Shown here piece after piece: positions 26,399 through 34,480 of a DNA stretch of 64,000 bases; the stretch's first letter is position 1; the number at the start of each line of letters is the position of its first letter. The DNA lies in assembly GCF_900626075.1 (NCBI RefSeq), contig NZ_UYZY01000002.1:186001-250000 (forward strand), written 5' to 3'. The notes below the pieces were generated by a model. The model worked only from the letters and a program-made list of their open reading frames with translations. It was not told the origin of the DNA and made no database searches. This DNA is from Clostridium transplantifaecale. GTDB taxonomy: Bacteria > Bacillota > Clostridia > Lachnospirales > Lachnospiraceae. The position numbers and the translations under genes are program-made.

Positions 26399-27574
26399 TT
26401 ATAACCGGGCCACCCCCGTCCTCACCGCCGCTTCCTTCACAGCCTTTGCGACAGCTTCCGCCACCCGGCTGTCGAATGCGGACGGAATAATATTGGAGGC
26501 GCGCAAATCCTCATCACCAATCAGGCCGGCGATCGCCCTGGCCGCGGCAAACTTCATTTCATAGTTGATGTCTCTGGCACGCACGTCCAGTGCTCCGCGA
26601 AATATCCCTGGAAAAGCGAGTACATTGTTGATCTGGTTCGGATAGTCGCTGCGCCCGGTTCCCATTACCTTCACTCCGGCGGAGACGGCATCCTCGTAGG
26701 TAATCTCCGGTGTGGGGTTAGCCATTGCAAACACAATCGGGTCGGGAGCCATTGTTTTTACCATTTCCGGCGTCAGGGCATTTGCAACGGAAACTCCGAC
26801 AAAGACGTCTGCCCCCACTACGGCATCGGCAAGCGTTCCCTGTTTCCCTTCCGGGTTTGTAACCTGGCAAAGCTCCCATTTGTGCCCCTGCGGCTTCTCC
26901 GTTCTTTCCTTATGCAGGATTCCGTGCTCATCACAGGCAATCACATTCTTAACTCCGGCAAACATGAGCATCTTAATGATGGCGGTTCCGGCCGCTCCGG
27001 GTCCGTTCAGCACCACCTTCATGTCCTCAAGCTTCCGGCCCGTCAGCTTTGCTGCATTTAACAGGCCGGCGGTCACTACAATCGCCGTTCCATGCTGGTC
27101 GTCGTGGAAAACCGGGATGTCCAGCTCTTCTTCCAGTCTTCTCTCAATTTCAAAACACTTGGGTGAGCAGATGTCCTCCAGATTAATGCCGCCGAAGGTC
27201 GGAGCAAGCACGCGTACCGCCTGGATAATCTCCTCCGTATCCTGGGTTCCCAGACAGATTGGAAAAGCATCCACGTCACCAAACTGTTTAAATAAAATAC
27301 TTTTCCCCTCCATGACAGGCATGGCGGCCTCCGGGCCGATATTTCCAAGGCCCAGCACGGCAGATCCGTCGGATACCACCGCCACCAGGTTCCCCTTGGC
27401 TGTATAACGGTAAACGTCCTCCTTATTTTCATGAATTTTCCGGCATGGCTCGGCCACCCCCGGCGTATAGGCAATGCAGAGTTCTTCCCTTGTCGTAAGC
27501 TCCACCTTGCTGGCCACCTGAATCTTTCCTTTTTTCTCCTCATGCATTCTCAAAGCTTCTTCATTGAAATACAT
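26399..27574 (-). CDS. NAD(P)-dependent malic enzyme
   Basis: Oxidative decarboxylation of malate to pyruvate. The 391-residue short-form bacterial enzyme has AYTPGVAEPCRKI, the N-terminal Tyr/Lys catalytic region, the metal-binding VFHDDQHGTAIV, a Rossmann loop NGPGAAGTAI and ANPTPEI. It lacks the phosphotransacetylase tail of longer forms. I start at the ATG at 27574, since GAGGATGAG precedes it and overlaps the stop of the M20 gene. The frame is open further upstream, but that is shadow. Third gene of the dcuC-M20-malic enzyme operon. Confidence 0.95.
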   Translation of the reverse strand: MYFNEEALRMHEEKKGKIQVASKVELTTREELCIAYTPGVAEPCRKIHENKEDVYRYTAKGNLVAVVSDGSAVLGLGNIGPEAAMPVMEGKSILFKQFGDVDAFPICLGTQDTEEIIQAVRVLAPTFGGINLEDICSPKCFEIERRLEEELDIPVFHDDQHGTAIVVTAGLLNAAKLTGRKLEDMKVVLNGPGAAGTAIIKMLMFAGVKNVIACDEHGILHKERTEKPQGHKWELCQVTNPEGKQGTLADAVVGADVFVGVSVANALTPEMVKTMAPDPIVFAMANPTPEITYEDAVSAGVKVMGTGRSDYPNQINNVLAFPGIFRGALDVRARDINYEMKFAAARAIAGLIGDEDLRASNIIPSAFDSRVAEAVAKAVKEAAVRTGVARL

Positions 27575-27578
27575 TTTC

Positions 27579-28712
27579 TCATCCTCTTTTCTTCGATAAT
27601 GCGGTAAGCATATTGTATAAAAGCTCCATTCTCGGTTCAACCGTGTTAAGCTGAAGTGACTCATTCTTCCCGTGAGCCCCGTCTCCTGCCGGTCCTGCCC
27701 CGTCTATGACAGCGGAGCCTGCAAAAGCCGCAAAGTTACCGTCGGAGCCTCCGCCCGTCTTTACCCATTTCATATCCATACCAATGAGCGCAGCCTGCTC
27801 CTCCATGAGCGCCATCAGGTCTTCTGTCTTTTCCGTCTTATTCATCGGCGGTCTGAAGCCGTCTCTCACTATAGTTACGGACGTTCTCGGGTTAACCCTT
27901 CGACGCTCCAGCTCCTTCAGGCTTTCCTCAATCTTCTCGTGCTCCCCGATGGTGTCAAAACGGGTGTCAACCACACATGACGCCAGATCACAGACCACGT
28001 TGGATGCCGTTCCTCCGGAAATCACTCCGACATTAACGCTGGTTCCGATCTCATAATTGTTGAGGGCCTGCAGCTTAAGTATCAGTTCGGCCAGCTCGTA
28101 AATAGCGCTTGCCCCATCCTGAGGCGCTATCCCCGCATGAGCCGCGACCCCTTGCACCGTCACCGTGTACCGCGCAAGACCTTTTCTCTCATTCACATAC
28201 TCCCCGTTTTTTCGTCCCGGCTCCATTACAATGGTAATATCCGCTTTCTCAGCCAGTTTTTTAATCCATTCCTGAGATTCCAGAGAAGAAATTTCCTCAT
28301 CACTGTTGTGGGCCACACAGATATTTAACCCTGTGCCGTCCTCCACCAGATTCTTAACAAGGTACCAGGTGGATAACAGGCCGGCCTTCATATCCATAAT
28401 CCCCGGCCCATAACCCATCCCTCCCTCCTCCCGGTAAGGTCTCCGCTCCGGCTCCCCGGCTGGAAATACCGTATCCATATGTCCGAGGAAAAGGACGTCG
28501 ATTTTCTCCTGATCGGCATGGTTGCGGATTTCCAGACAGGGTCCCAGGCTCTTTTCAGATTCGATCCGTTTCACCGTAAGGCCGAGTTCTCTATATTTTG
28601 CTTCCATGTAATCCGCCATGAGGGATGTTCCGCCCGGCACCCGGCTTCCGCTGTCAATATTAACCAGAGTCTCCAGTTCATTCAGGTATTCTCTTAAATT
28701 AAAGTTTTTCAT
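27579..28712 (-). CDS. M20 family metallopeptidase (carboxypeptidase G2-like)
   Basis: A 377-residue cytoplasmic-looking di-zinc peptidase/deacylase. Zinc motifs are FLGHMDTVFP, the bridging Asp in GPGIMDMKAG, the catalytic Glu pair in NSDEEISS, VMEPGR, and the C-terminal HGKNES. The dimerisation lid carries VAAHAGIAPQDG. Closest in style to glutamate carboxypeptidases that release a C-terminal Glu/Asp from an acyl- or peptidyl-amide. The operon also codes for a DcuC carrier and malic enzyme, so a dicarboxylic amide taken up and broken to a C4 acid is plausible (inference). Translation is coupled to malic enzyme. Confidence 0.88.
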   Translation of the reverse strand: MKNFNLREYLNELETLVNIDSGSRVPGGTSLMADYMEAKYRELGLTVKRIESEKSLGPCLEIRNHADQEKIDVLFLGHMDTVFPAGEPERRPYREEGGMGYGPGIMDMKAGLLSTWYLVKNLVEDGTGLNICVAHNSDEEISSLESQEWIKKLAEKADITIVMEPGRKNGEYVNERKGLARYTVTVQGVAAHAGIAPQDGASAIYELAELILKLQALNNYEIGTSVNVGVISGGTASNVVCDLASCVVDTRFDTIGEHEKIEESLKELERRRVNPRTSVTIVRDGFRPPMNKTEKTEDLMALMEEQAALIGMDMKWVKTGGGSDGNFAAFAGSAVIDGAGPAGDGAHGKNESLQLNTVEPRMELLYNMLTALSKKRG

Positions 28713-28757
28713 TATCTAATCCTTTCGTGTTATTGCGGGATATCCCGCAAAGGTATC

Positions 28758-30116
28758 TTAAAACATCAGAAACGTTGACAGTAACAGGGCAACCAGACCG
28801 CCCGCCATTGGAATAGCCGTACGCTTTACAACGTCAACCGGGAACAGGTCTGCGCTGGCGCTTACCGCCACGATAACAGAGGTAATCGGGGAAATACTTC
28901 TGGCAATACCGCTTGCCAGCTGCATCGGCATAACCATCAGAACAGTAGAGATACCGAAGGCCGCCGCTACGGTCGGGGCAAGGGCGGCAAATGCGTAGAA
29001 AGGCGCATTTCCGGAACCCATAACAATGGAACATACGGTAATAATCAGGACCATTACAATGGTCATTGGGACAGGACCAAAGCCGGTAGCTTTACAGCTC
29101 TCGATAATCGTATCAATCGCCCCGATAGACATAAGACCTTTTGCGAAGGTCTCTCCTGCGATAATCAATGTTACAATTGTGGCAAACTGGCTGCCCATTC
29201 CGTTAAAGAACACCTGAATATCCTTTGCAACTGCTTTGCCGTTTCCTCTTTTTGTGATGAATTCAAAAATCAGGGCAATTGTTACGCCGAGCAGCATAGC
29301 CGTGATAACGTTCATGGAAATAGAGCTGATGACTAATTTACTGAACACAAAAAGGAATATCAGCGGAAGCAGAGGCAGAATCGCATAAATCTTTGGAACT
29401 GCCTTTTTCTCTTTTTTCCCGTCGTCTGCAGTATCCGGAGTAAAATTCATCTTCCTGTCACAATATTTCTGTACCAGATAGTGAAGAACTGCTATTGTCA
29501 CCACAACCACTCCCGCTACCGGAAGCTGGTACTGTACAAAATATAACATCGGCTCCAGGCCCGCCGTTTGGGCCGCCATGTTCGAAGCGCCGGAAGCCGG
29601 TCCCAAGTCCAGACAGGCCGCGGTACCGATAAGGGCTGTCGCCGACAAGCGGCTGACTCCCAGTTCAACAAGTACAGGAAACAGCGTTGCCATCAGAAGT
29701 ACGCTGAGTCCCGCCGCACTCGGAATAAATATGTTTAAGAACTGTCCGACCACATAGCTGAGAGCCAGAACCAGATACGGCTTATTGAGCGCCTTCAGCG
29801 GTTTAATACAAATATCCACCATTGCAGAACTTGCCCCAATGTGCTCCATGTAAACGGCGAAGCCGCCGACTGCCATGATAATCATACCGGTACCCGCCGC
29901 GTCGGCTGCAAAAACGGTTTTCATATATTCAAAAATATCAAAGAGCCAGAAGCCGGTTGACTTATCAGCCGCCATAATCTCTCCCATGTGGAACACGGAA
30001 GCAATGATCATCAGAAAAATTCCTGCCGCAAAAAGCACGGTCTGCGGTTTATACTTTTTGATAACGAAATACCCCACCACGATTGTTACAAGTAAAGCAA
30101 TTAACACACTAAACAT
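28758..30116 (-). CDS. dcuC: DcuC-type C4-dicarboxylate transporter
   Basis: A 452-residue carrier with about twelve membrane segments and the DcuC hallmark repeats: NIFIPSAAGLSVLLMATLFP with GTAACLDLGPASGASN in the first half, VMGSGNAPFYAFAAL with SGIARSISPITSVIVA in the second. DcuC proteins exchange succinate, malate or related acids in anaerobes. First gene of the leftward operon; AGGAGG precedes the ATG. The divergent regulator at 30423 and palindromes in the gap suggest joint control. Confidence 0.88.
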   Translation of the reverse strand: MFSVLIALLVTIVVGYFVIKKYKPQTVLFAAGIFLMIIASVFHMGEIMAADKSTGFWLFDIFEYMKTVFAADAAGTGMIIMAVGGFAVYMEHIGASSAMVDICIKPLKALNKPYLVLALSYVVGQFLNIFIPSAAGLSVLLMATLFPVLVELGVSRLSATALIGTAACLDLGPASGASNMAAQTAGLEPMLYFVQYQLPVAGVVVVTIAVLHYLVQKYCDRKMNFTPDTADDGKKEKKAVPKIYAILPLLPLIFLFVFSKLVISSISMNVITAMLLGVTIALIFEFITKRGNGKAVAKDIQVFFNGMGSQFATIVTLIIAGETFAKGLMSIGAIDTIIESCKATGFGPVPMTIVMVLIITVCSIVMGSGNAPFYAFAALAPTVAAAFGISTVLMVMPMQLASGIARSISPITSVIVAVSASADLFPVDVVKRTAIPMAGGLVALLLSTFLMF

Positions 30117-30194
30117 AACACCCTCCTATTTTGTTTCATCATCTGCCTGTTTATTTGTTACTTTGTTGTTGGTTCACTTATTTACGGTTATATT

Positions 30195-30294
30195 AAAGAC
30201 GTCTTTTTATATTCACAATTATATCATGTAAAGTATCAAAGTAAAGACAAATATTTATTTTCGTTAAAAAAGGACAAATTAAACGTCTTTAATT
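30195..30294. promoter_or_regulatory. candidate operator sites between dcuC and the divergent regulator
   Basis: A perfect 12-bp palindrome AAAGACGTCTTT (30195-30206) and a related imperfect site TTAAACGTCTTTAA (about 30279-30292) are about 85 bp apart. Single half-sites (AAAGACAAAT, AAGGACAAAT) lie between them. They share the core ACGTCTTT and sit in the 306-bp divergent gap, so they may be binding sites of the regulator at 30423. This is inference from position and symmetry. Confidence 0.5.
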
Positions 30295-30422
30295 TAGTAA
30301 TAAATAACAAATTTCTTTTTTCTCCCGCTTACCGGTACCTGCACGCAGTTCCTCTGTTGTAATACCCTTTATTTTTTGCTATACTGTATAAAATTACAAT
30401 GTTTGAAAAAGGTGGTGTTTTT

Positions 30423-31772
30423 GTGAGAATTGCGATACTGGCTACCGCATATCTAAAAGAATATTTAGAAAAAGAAGTTCAGACGCTTGATTTGGACTGT
30501 GAGACAGAACTGTTTGTCTATTATAATTATGAGCATATTGTGGAACTGTACCGCAGGCTGGAATCCGGGTTTGACGGCTTTATCACCACCGGCCCCGGTC
30601 CGATGCTTTCTATTCAGAAAAGCGTTCCGGACTGCAAGCCTATCAGCTTTTTCCTCTGTTCCGCAGGCAATTACTACAAGACTTTTTTTGAGGTAATCTA
30701 TAAATACCAGGATTGGAATTTCGAGTACGGATACTTCGATTTCTGTGATTATCTCTGTCCGGGAGAGGAGAGTTCGCTGATTCAGTACCTGAGGGAGGGC
30801 ACTTTCGAGGAATGGCTTCAGCGCAATAACCGGTATATAGGGGAGCTGTCCCCGGAGACGGTACAGAAAACCTCGAAGCAGAAGCTTCAAAAACACATTG
30901 AATTGTGGAATTCCAAGAAGATCAAGTATTCCCTGTCACGAATGAGCCCGATCATGCCGGAGATTCTGGAGGCAGGCGTGGAGTGTTACTATATTTCATT
31001 CAGCAGAGAAGATATCCTGGCCGGTTTTCGCCAGTTGACACACGAAATTCTGCTCAGCACCCTGAATAACAACCTGGCGGCTGCCATCGATCTGTTTCTG
31101 CCGGCCGCATCCAGGGAAGATCCCGCCTCCTGGGAGCAGTTCCAGAACCGATATGATTTGCTGGAAAAATTACTGACCGCCTTTAATAAAAAATATCTAT
31201 ACGATTTCATCATCCGGGATACCCGCTACGGTTTCCGAATCTCCACCAACCGAAAAACAGCTGAAAAGGTGACCGACGGCTTCACCTGCTGCCATCTTCG
31301 GGATTATATAAGGGAAAACGGTGGATTTGAGCTGGCGATTGGCTACGGCCTTGCCGAGGATTTATGTCAGGCGGAGGCCAATGCAATAGTCGCAGCAAAA
31401 GAATCCCGCATTACCGGGAACCGTGTCAGCTACCTTTTCTCTGAGAGTCAGGGACTCCTCAGCCTCCTGGGCGGGGAAGGCGCCGGCCTGTCAATCCAGA
31501 GCGCCGTCACGCCTTATATGCGCGAACTCGCCGACCGCACGGGGCTCTCGACCCTGACCGTGCAGAAACTTTGCTCCGCCCTCGCCGTAACCGGTACGGA
31601 AGAGGTTACGACACAGGAGCTGTCCCGCGTTCTGCACATCACGATGCGCAGCGTTAACCGTATTATTGCAACCCTCGTAAAATACAACCTTGCCGAAGTT
31701 GTATATACCCGCCAGACAAATACAAAAGGACGGCCAAGCAAGGTATACCGGATCTGTATTAAGACAAATTGA
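30423..31772 (+). CDS. transcriptional regulator with N-terminal sensory and C-terminal winged-helix domain
   Basis: About 449 residues from a GTG at 30423 that follows AAAGGTGG. The first 170 residues have an alternating alpha/beta pattern (RIAILATAYLKEYLEKEV, GFDGFITTGPGPM) reminiscent of periplasmic-binding or PrpR-N folds. The C-terminus (about 365-449) has a two-part winged helix (STLTVQKLCSALAV; TTQELSRVLHITMRSVNRIIATLVKYNLAEV; then a basic wing GRPSKVYRI). Divergent from the dcuC operon and probably its regulator. The family name is not known to me. Confidence 0.75.
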   Translation: MRIAILATAYLKEYLEKEVQTLDLDCETELFVYYNYEHIVELYRRLESGFDGFITTGPGPMLSIQKSVPDCKPISFFLCSAGNYYKTFFEVIYKYQDWNFEYGYFDFCDYLCPGEESSLIQYLREGTFEEWLQRNNRYIGELSPETVQKTSKQKLQKHIELWNSKKIKYSLSRMSPIMPEILEAGVECYYISFSREDILAGFRQLTHEILLSTLNNNLAAAIDLFLPAASREDPASWEQFQNRYDLLEKLLTAFNKKYLYDFIIRDTRYGFRISTNRKTAEKVTDGFTCCHLRDYIRENGGFELAIGYGLAEDLCQAEANAIVAAKESRITGNRVSYLFSESQGLLSLLGGEGAGLSIQSAVTPYMRELADRTGLSTLTVQKLCSALAVTGTEEVTTQELSRVLHITMRSVNRIIATLVKYNLAEVVYTRQTNTKGRPSKVYRICIKTN

Positions 31773-31819
31773 GCCTCTAACCGCCCCGTGTCCGGCTCTT
31801 CACTCTTTAAATAAAACAC

Positions 31820-31856
31820 AAATGCCTCTCACTGCTGGAGAGGCATTTGTTATTTT
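31820..31856. terminator. bidirectional terminator
   Basis: AAATGCCTCTC pairs with GAGAGGCATTT (11 bp) with TTATTTT on the right; lies between the regulator gene and the convergent LytR-type gene. Confidence 0.8.
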
Positions 31857-31907
31857 GTCTGAAGTTGGCCGCAGTCACCCGGCGGCGGCTCTCTTATTCA
31901 AATCTAT

Positions 31908-32627
31908 TTATCTTGAAAACAGCTGTCTGAACTCCTTCACCTGCGTTCTCCCAATCGGCAGCAAATCCTTCTCATAATATCTCATCTTAAGGCTGTATCC
32001 ACTGTTATAGGTCGGGATCATCTCAAGAACATAGTCGAGATTCACCAGATAACTTTTATGTATCCTGAAAAACCGGCAGTTTCTCAGCCTGGTTTCATAA
32101 TAATTCAGGGATTCATTCTGGAGGTACGCTTTTTTAGCCGTATGGATCTTGCATGAACGCTTTTCCGTCTCAATAAAAACGATATCTGCCACATCCAGCA
32201 CCTGGAAGCTGGCTCCTGCATTGACCATGATCTTATTAATGGCCATCTCCCTTGCCCCTGCTGCCTCGACTCTTCTCTCCTCCAGCCTGCCCATCGTCTT
32301 CTTCACCCGGTCCAGGTCAAAGGGTTTCAGAAGGTAATCCGTGGCGCCCAGCTCAAATGCCTTCACCGCATATTCCCTGTATGCTGTGGCAAATATAATC
32401 TGAGCCTCCGGCAGCTTGCTTTTTATCATAGAAGCCAGCGTCGTCCCATTAGCCCCTCCCAGATCAATGTCCACAAAGCAGACGTCAAATTCCTCCGTAT
32501 CAAGAAGCTGCATCAGCCTGTCACTGCTCTCGGCCTCTGTGATTTCCGCCTCCGGGCTGCACTGTCTGATCAGGTACACCAGTTCGCTTCTTGCAGGGCG
32601 TTCATCATCTACTACCGCTATCCTCAT
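31908..32627 (-). CDS. LytTR-family response regulator
   Basis: A 239-residue protein with a receiver (Asp7/Asp8, phospho-Asp53 in CFVDIDLGG, Thr at TAYREYA, Lys in LLKPFD). A LytTR DNA-binding domain (about 130-235) carries the DIVFIETEKRSCKIHT and RIHKSYLVNLDYV signatures. It overlaps the LytS-type kinase gene by 23 bp. These pairs usually control transport or wall genes near by; here the TAXI-TRAP genes lie directly upstream, so they are the likely target. Confidence 0.92.
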   Translation of the reverse strand: MRIAVVDDERPARSELVYLIRQCSPEAEITEAESSDRLMQLLDTEEFDVCFVDIDLGGANGTTLASMIKSKLPEAQIIFATAYREYAVKAFELGATDYLLKPFDLDRVKKTMGRLEERRVEAAGAREMAINKIMVNAGASFQVLDVADIVFIETEKRSCKIHTAKKAYLQNESLNYYETRLRNCRFFRIHKSYLVNLDYVLEMIPTYNSGYSLKMRYYEKDLLPIGRTQVKEFRQLFSR

Positions 32628-34371
32628 CCGTCTTCTCCTTCTGGTTTGGAATAATCATGCGCACGATGGTACCCGAACCGCCGGAAATAATCTGCAGGCC
32701 GGCGCTTTTTCCATAGATCCCGGTCAGCCGCCTCTGAACATTCAGCATTCCGATTCCATGGCTCTCATTCTGGTGCGGCAGCTCTGTGCTGCTCTCATAA
32801 AGCCGGTCCACGATCTCTTTATCCATTCCGGGCCCATTATCTATCACATCGATCATTGTTGACTTTTCTTCCTTCTGGATGCGGATTGTCACCTGTCCCT
32901 TATCCCTTTTCATCGCACCGTGGCGTACTGCATTTTCCACAATCGGCTGCAGTATCAGGTTCGGCACGCGGCAGGTACAGTCTTTCGGCTCAGCTTCGAT
33001 TTTTATCTTCAGGTGTTCCTCGAACCTGGCCTCCTCCAGCATCAGATATGCCTTTACATGCTCAAGCTCCGTTTCCAGTGTCACGCTGCTGTCGATATCT
33101 TCCAGCATGTTTCGGAAATAGGAGCTTAAGGCCATCAAAAGTTCCCTGGCCTTTTCCGGCTTTTCCCGGCAAAAACATGAAATTGTATTTAAAGCATTAA
33201 AGAGAAAATGAGGGTTAATCTGGGACTGGAGCGCCTTGATCTCCGCTTTCCTCAGATGTTCCTTCTGTTTCTCCATATCCACCAGCTTAAACTGGGTTGC
33301 AAAATAATTTGCGATACCTGTTACAAATTCAATATCTGCCCTGTAAGAATAGGCATTCTTTCTGACCATCATGACAAAAGAGAGCACATCATCCTCCCCA
33401 CGGACAATCGGAGCCGAAAGAATTACATTCTTTTCATACAGCGGATAAAAAGCATCCTCCGGCAGAGGTACTTTGCTGCTCCTTGTGGTCCTGTATGTTA
33501 CAGTGGCCGTCAAAAGCCTGGGGTAAGAAGTCTTGTTAAGCTCAATTTCTTCAAATGCACTGCTTCTGCCCAGAAATTCATATCCTTTTATCACCGCCAC
33601 CCCGACACATTTATATTCGGACATGACGATCTCAATAATCTTCTGCATGCTCTTGCGGTTCGTCTCCGCATCCCCCAGGTAAGGGGCACACCGCTCCGCC
33701 GTCCTCAGGGCCAGCGCCACATTGGCCGCCACCTTCAGGTCTTCATTGTTAAATATCGTCTTGAAAATACTGAAAAAAATAACCATTCCAAAGGAATTTA
33801 TGATAACCATCGGCACCAGGACGATTTTTACAATCTCCAGCGCCTCAATAAACGGCCTTGTCAATATGAGGATTAGAATCATATGAATCGCTTCCGCGAC
33901 AAATGTGCTCATCAGAAGAAACCAGTTTGAGTACTGCCGGTTCTCTCTCCTCGCATATCCAATCCAGGAACCGATAATGCCATGTAATACTGCCGCCAGT
34001 ATACATGCCAGCGTACTGATACGTTCCGGAAAAATCAGATATCGGTGGATGGAGGCAATAACGGCCGTGGTCATTCCCGACACAGGACCACCTAAGAAAC
34101 CGGCGGAAAGTACGCCTATGACACGGGCATTAGGAAGAGCGCCCTCCACCTGTATTCCGATATAGTCAGAAATAATGCAGAAAACACCGAAAATCCCTCC
34201 CAGTACAAGCTGATTACAGATTTTCCTCCTGGCGTTCCTGCCCCCGCTTCCATTCTCGTCATCCTCATTGAGCAGAAGCTCCTTGACAAACTGGATTTTG
34301 GTCAGCATCAGAGCCAGGACAATCAGCAGAGAGATATTCATACAGACACTCATAATAACATCATATACCAT
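32605..34371 (-). CDS. LytS-type sensor histidine kinase
   Basis: A 588-residue kinase from the ATG at 34371 (GGGGGATCACT upstream). It has a 5TM-5TMR_LYT membrane domain (about 1-190, with GGVFGV-like and GFLGGPVSGMTTAVIASIHRYL motifs), a GAF-like part (about 210-350) and the His_kinase motif ALQSQINPHFLFNALNTISC. The HATPase domain has NLILQPIVENAVRHG and DNGPGMD, ending in GIGMLNVQRRL. Cognate regulator overlaps downstream. A strong terminator at 34407-34449 lies only about 35 bp before the start. Confidence 0.92.
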   Translation of the reverse strand: MVYDVIMSVCMNISLLIVLALMLTKIQFVKELLLNEDDENGSGGRNARRKICNQLVLGGIFGVFCIISDYIGIQVEGALPNARVIGVLSAGFLGGPVSGMTTAVIASIHRYLIFPERISTLACILAAVLHGIIGSWIGYARRENRQYSNWFLLMSTFVAEAIHMILILILTRPFIEALEIVKIVLVPMVIINSFGMVIFFSIFKTIFNNEDLKVAANVALALRTAERCAPYLGDAETNRKSMQKIIEIVMSEYKCVGVAVIKGYEFLGRSSAFEEIELNKTSYPRLLTATVTYRTTRSSKVPLPEDAFYPLYEKNVILSAPIVRGEDDVLSFVMMVRKNAYSYRADIEFVTGIANYFATQFKLVDMEKQKEHLRKAEIKALQSQINPHFLFNALNTISCFCREKPEKARELLMALSSYFRNMLEDIDSSVTLETELEHVKAYLMLEEARFEEHLKIKIEAEPKDCTCRVPNLILQPIVENAVRHGAMKRDKGQVTIRIQKEEKSTMIDVIDNGPGMDKEIVDRLYESSTELPHQNESHGIGMLNVQRRLTGIYGKSAGLQIISGGSGTIVRMIIPNQKEKTDEDSGSR

Positions 34372-34406
34372 AGTGATCCCCCAATTCCGGCCTTTTAAAA
34401 GGATAG

Positions 34407-34449
34407 AAAAAGGGGTGCTGCGGAATCCTGTGCAGTCCCGCAGCACCCC
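34407..34449 (-). terminator. strong terminator between TRAP permease and LytS-type kinase genes
   Basis: Perfect 12-bp GC-rich stem GGGGTGCTGCGG/CCGCAGCACCCC, loop of 14, followed leftward by TTTTT. It ends only about 35 bp upstream of the kinase ATG. Confidence 0.85.
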
Positions 34450-34480
34450 ATCATGCCGGTTTTAGTAACCTTTAGAAAAG

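Noticed and set aside
26712..27407. Plus-strand frame of 231 codons opposite malic enzyme
   Set aside because: Antisense shadow, Ser/Pro/Ala-rich, no start signals; malic enzyme motifs are clear on the minus strand.
33208..33876. Plus-strand frame of 222 codons opposite the LytS-type kinase
   Set aside because: Shadow of a well-supported kinase gene on the other strand; no recognisable domain or ribosome site.
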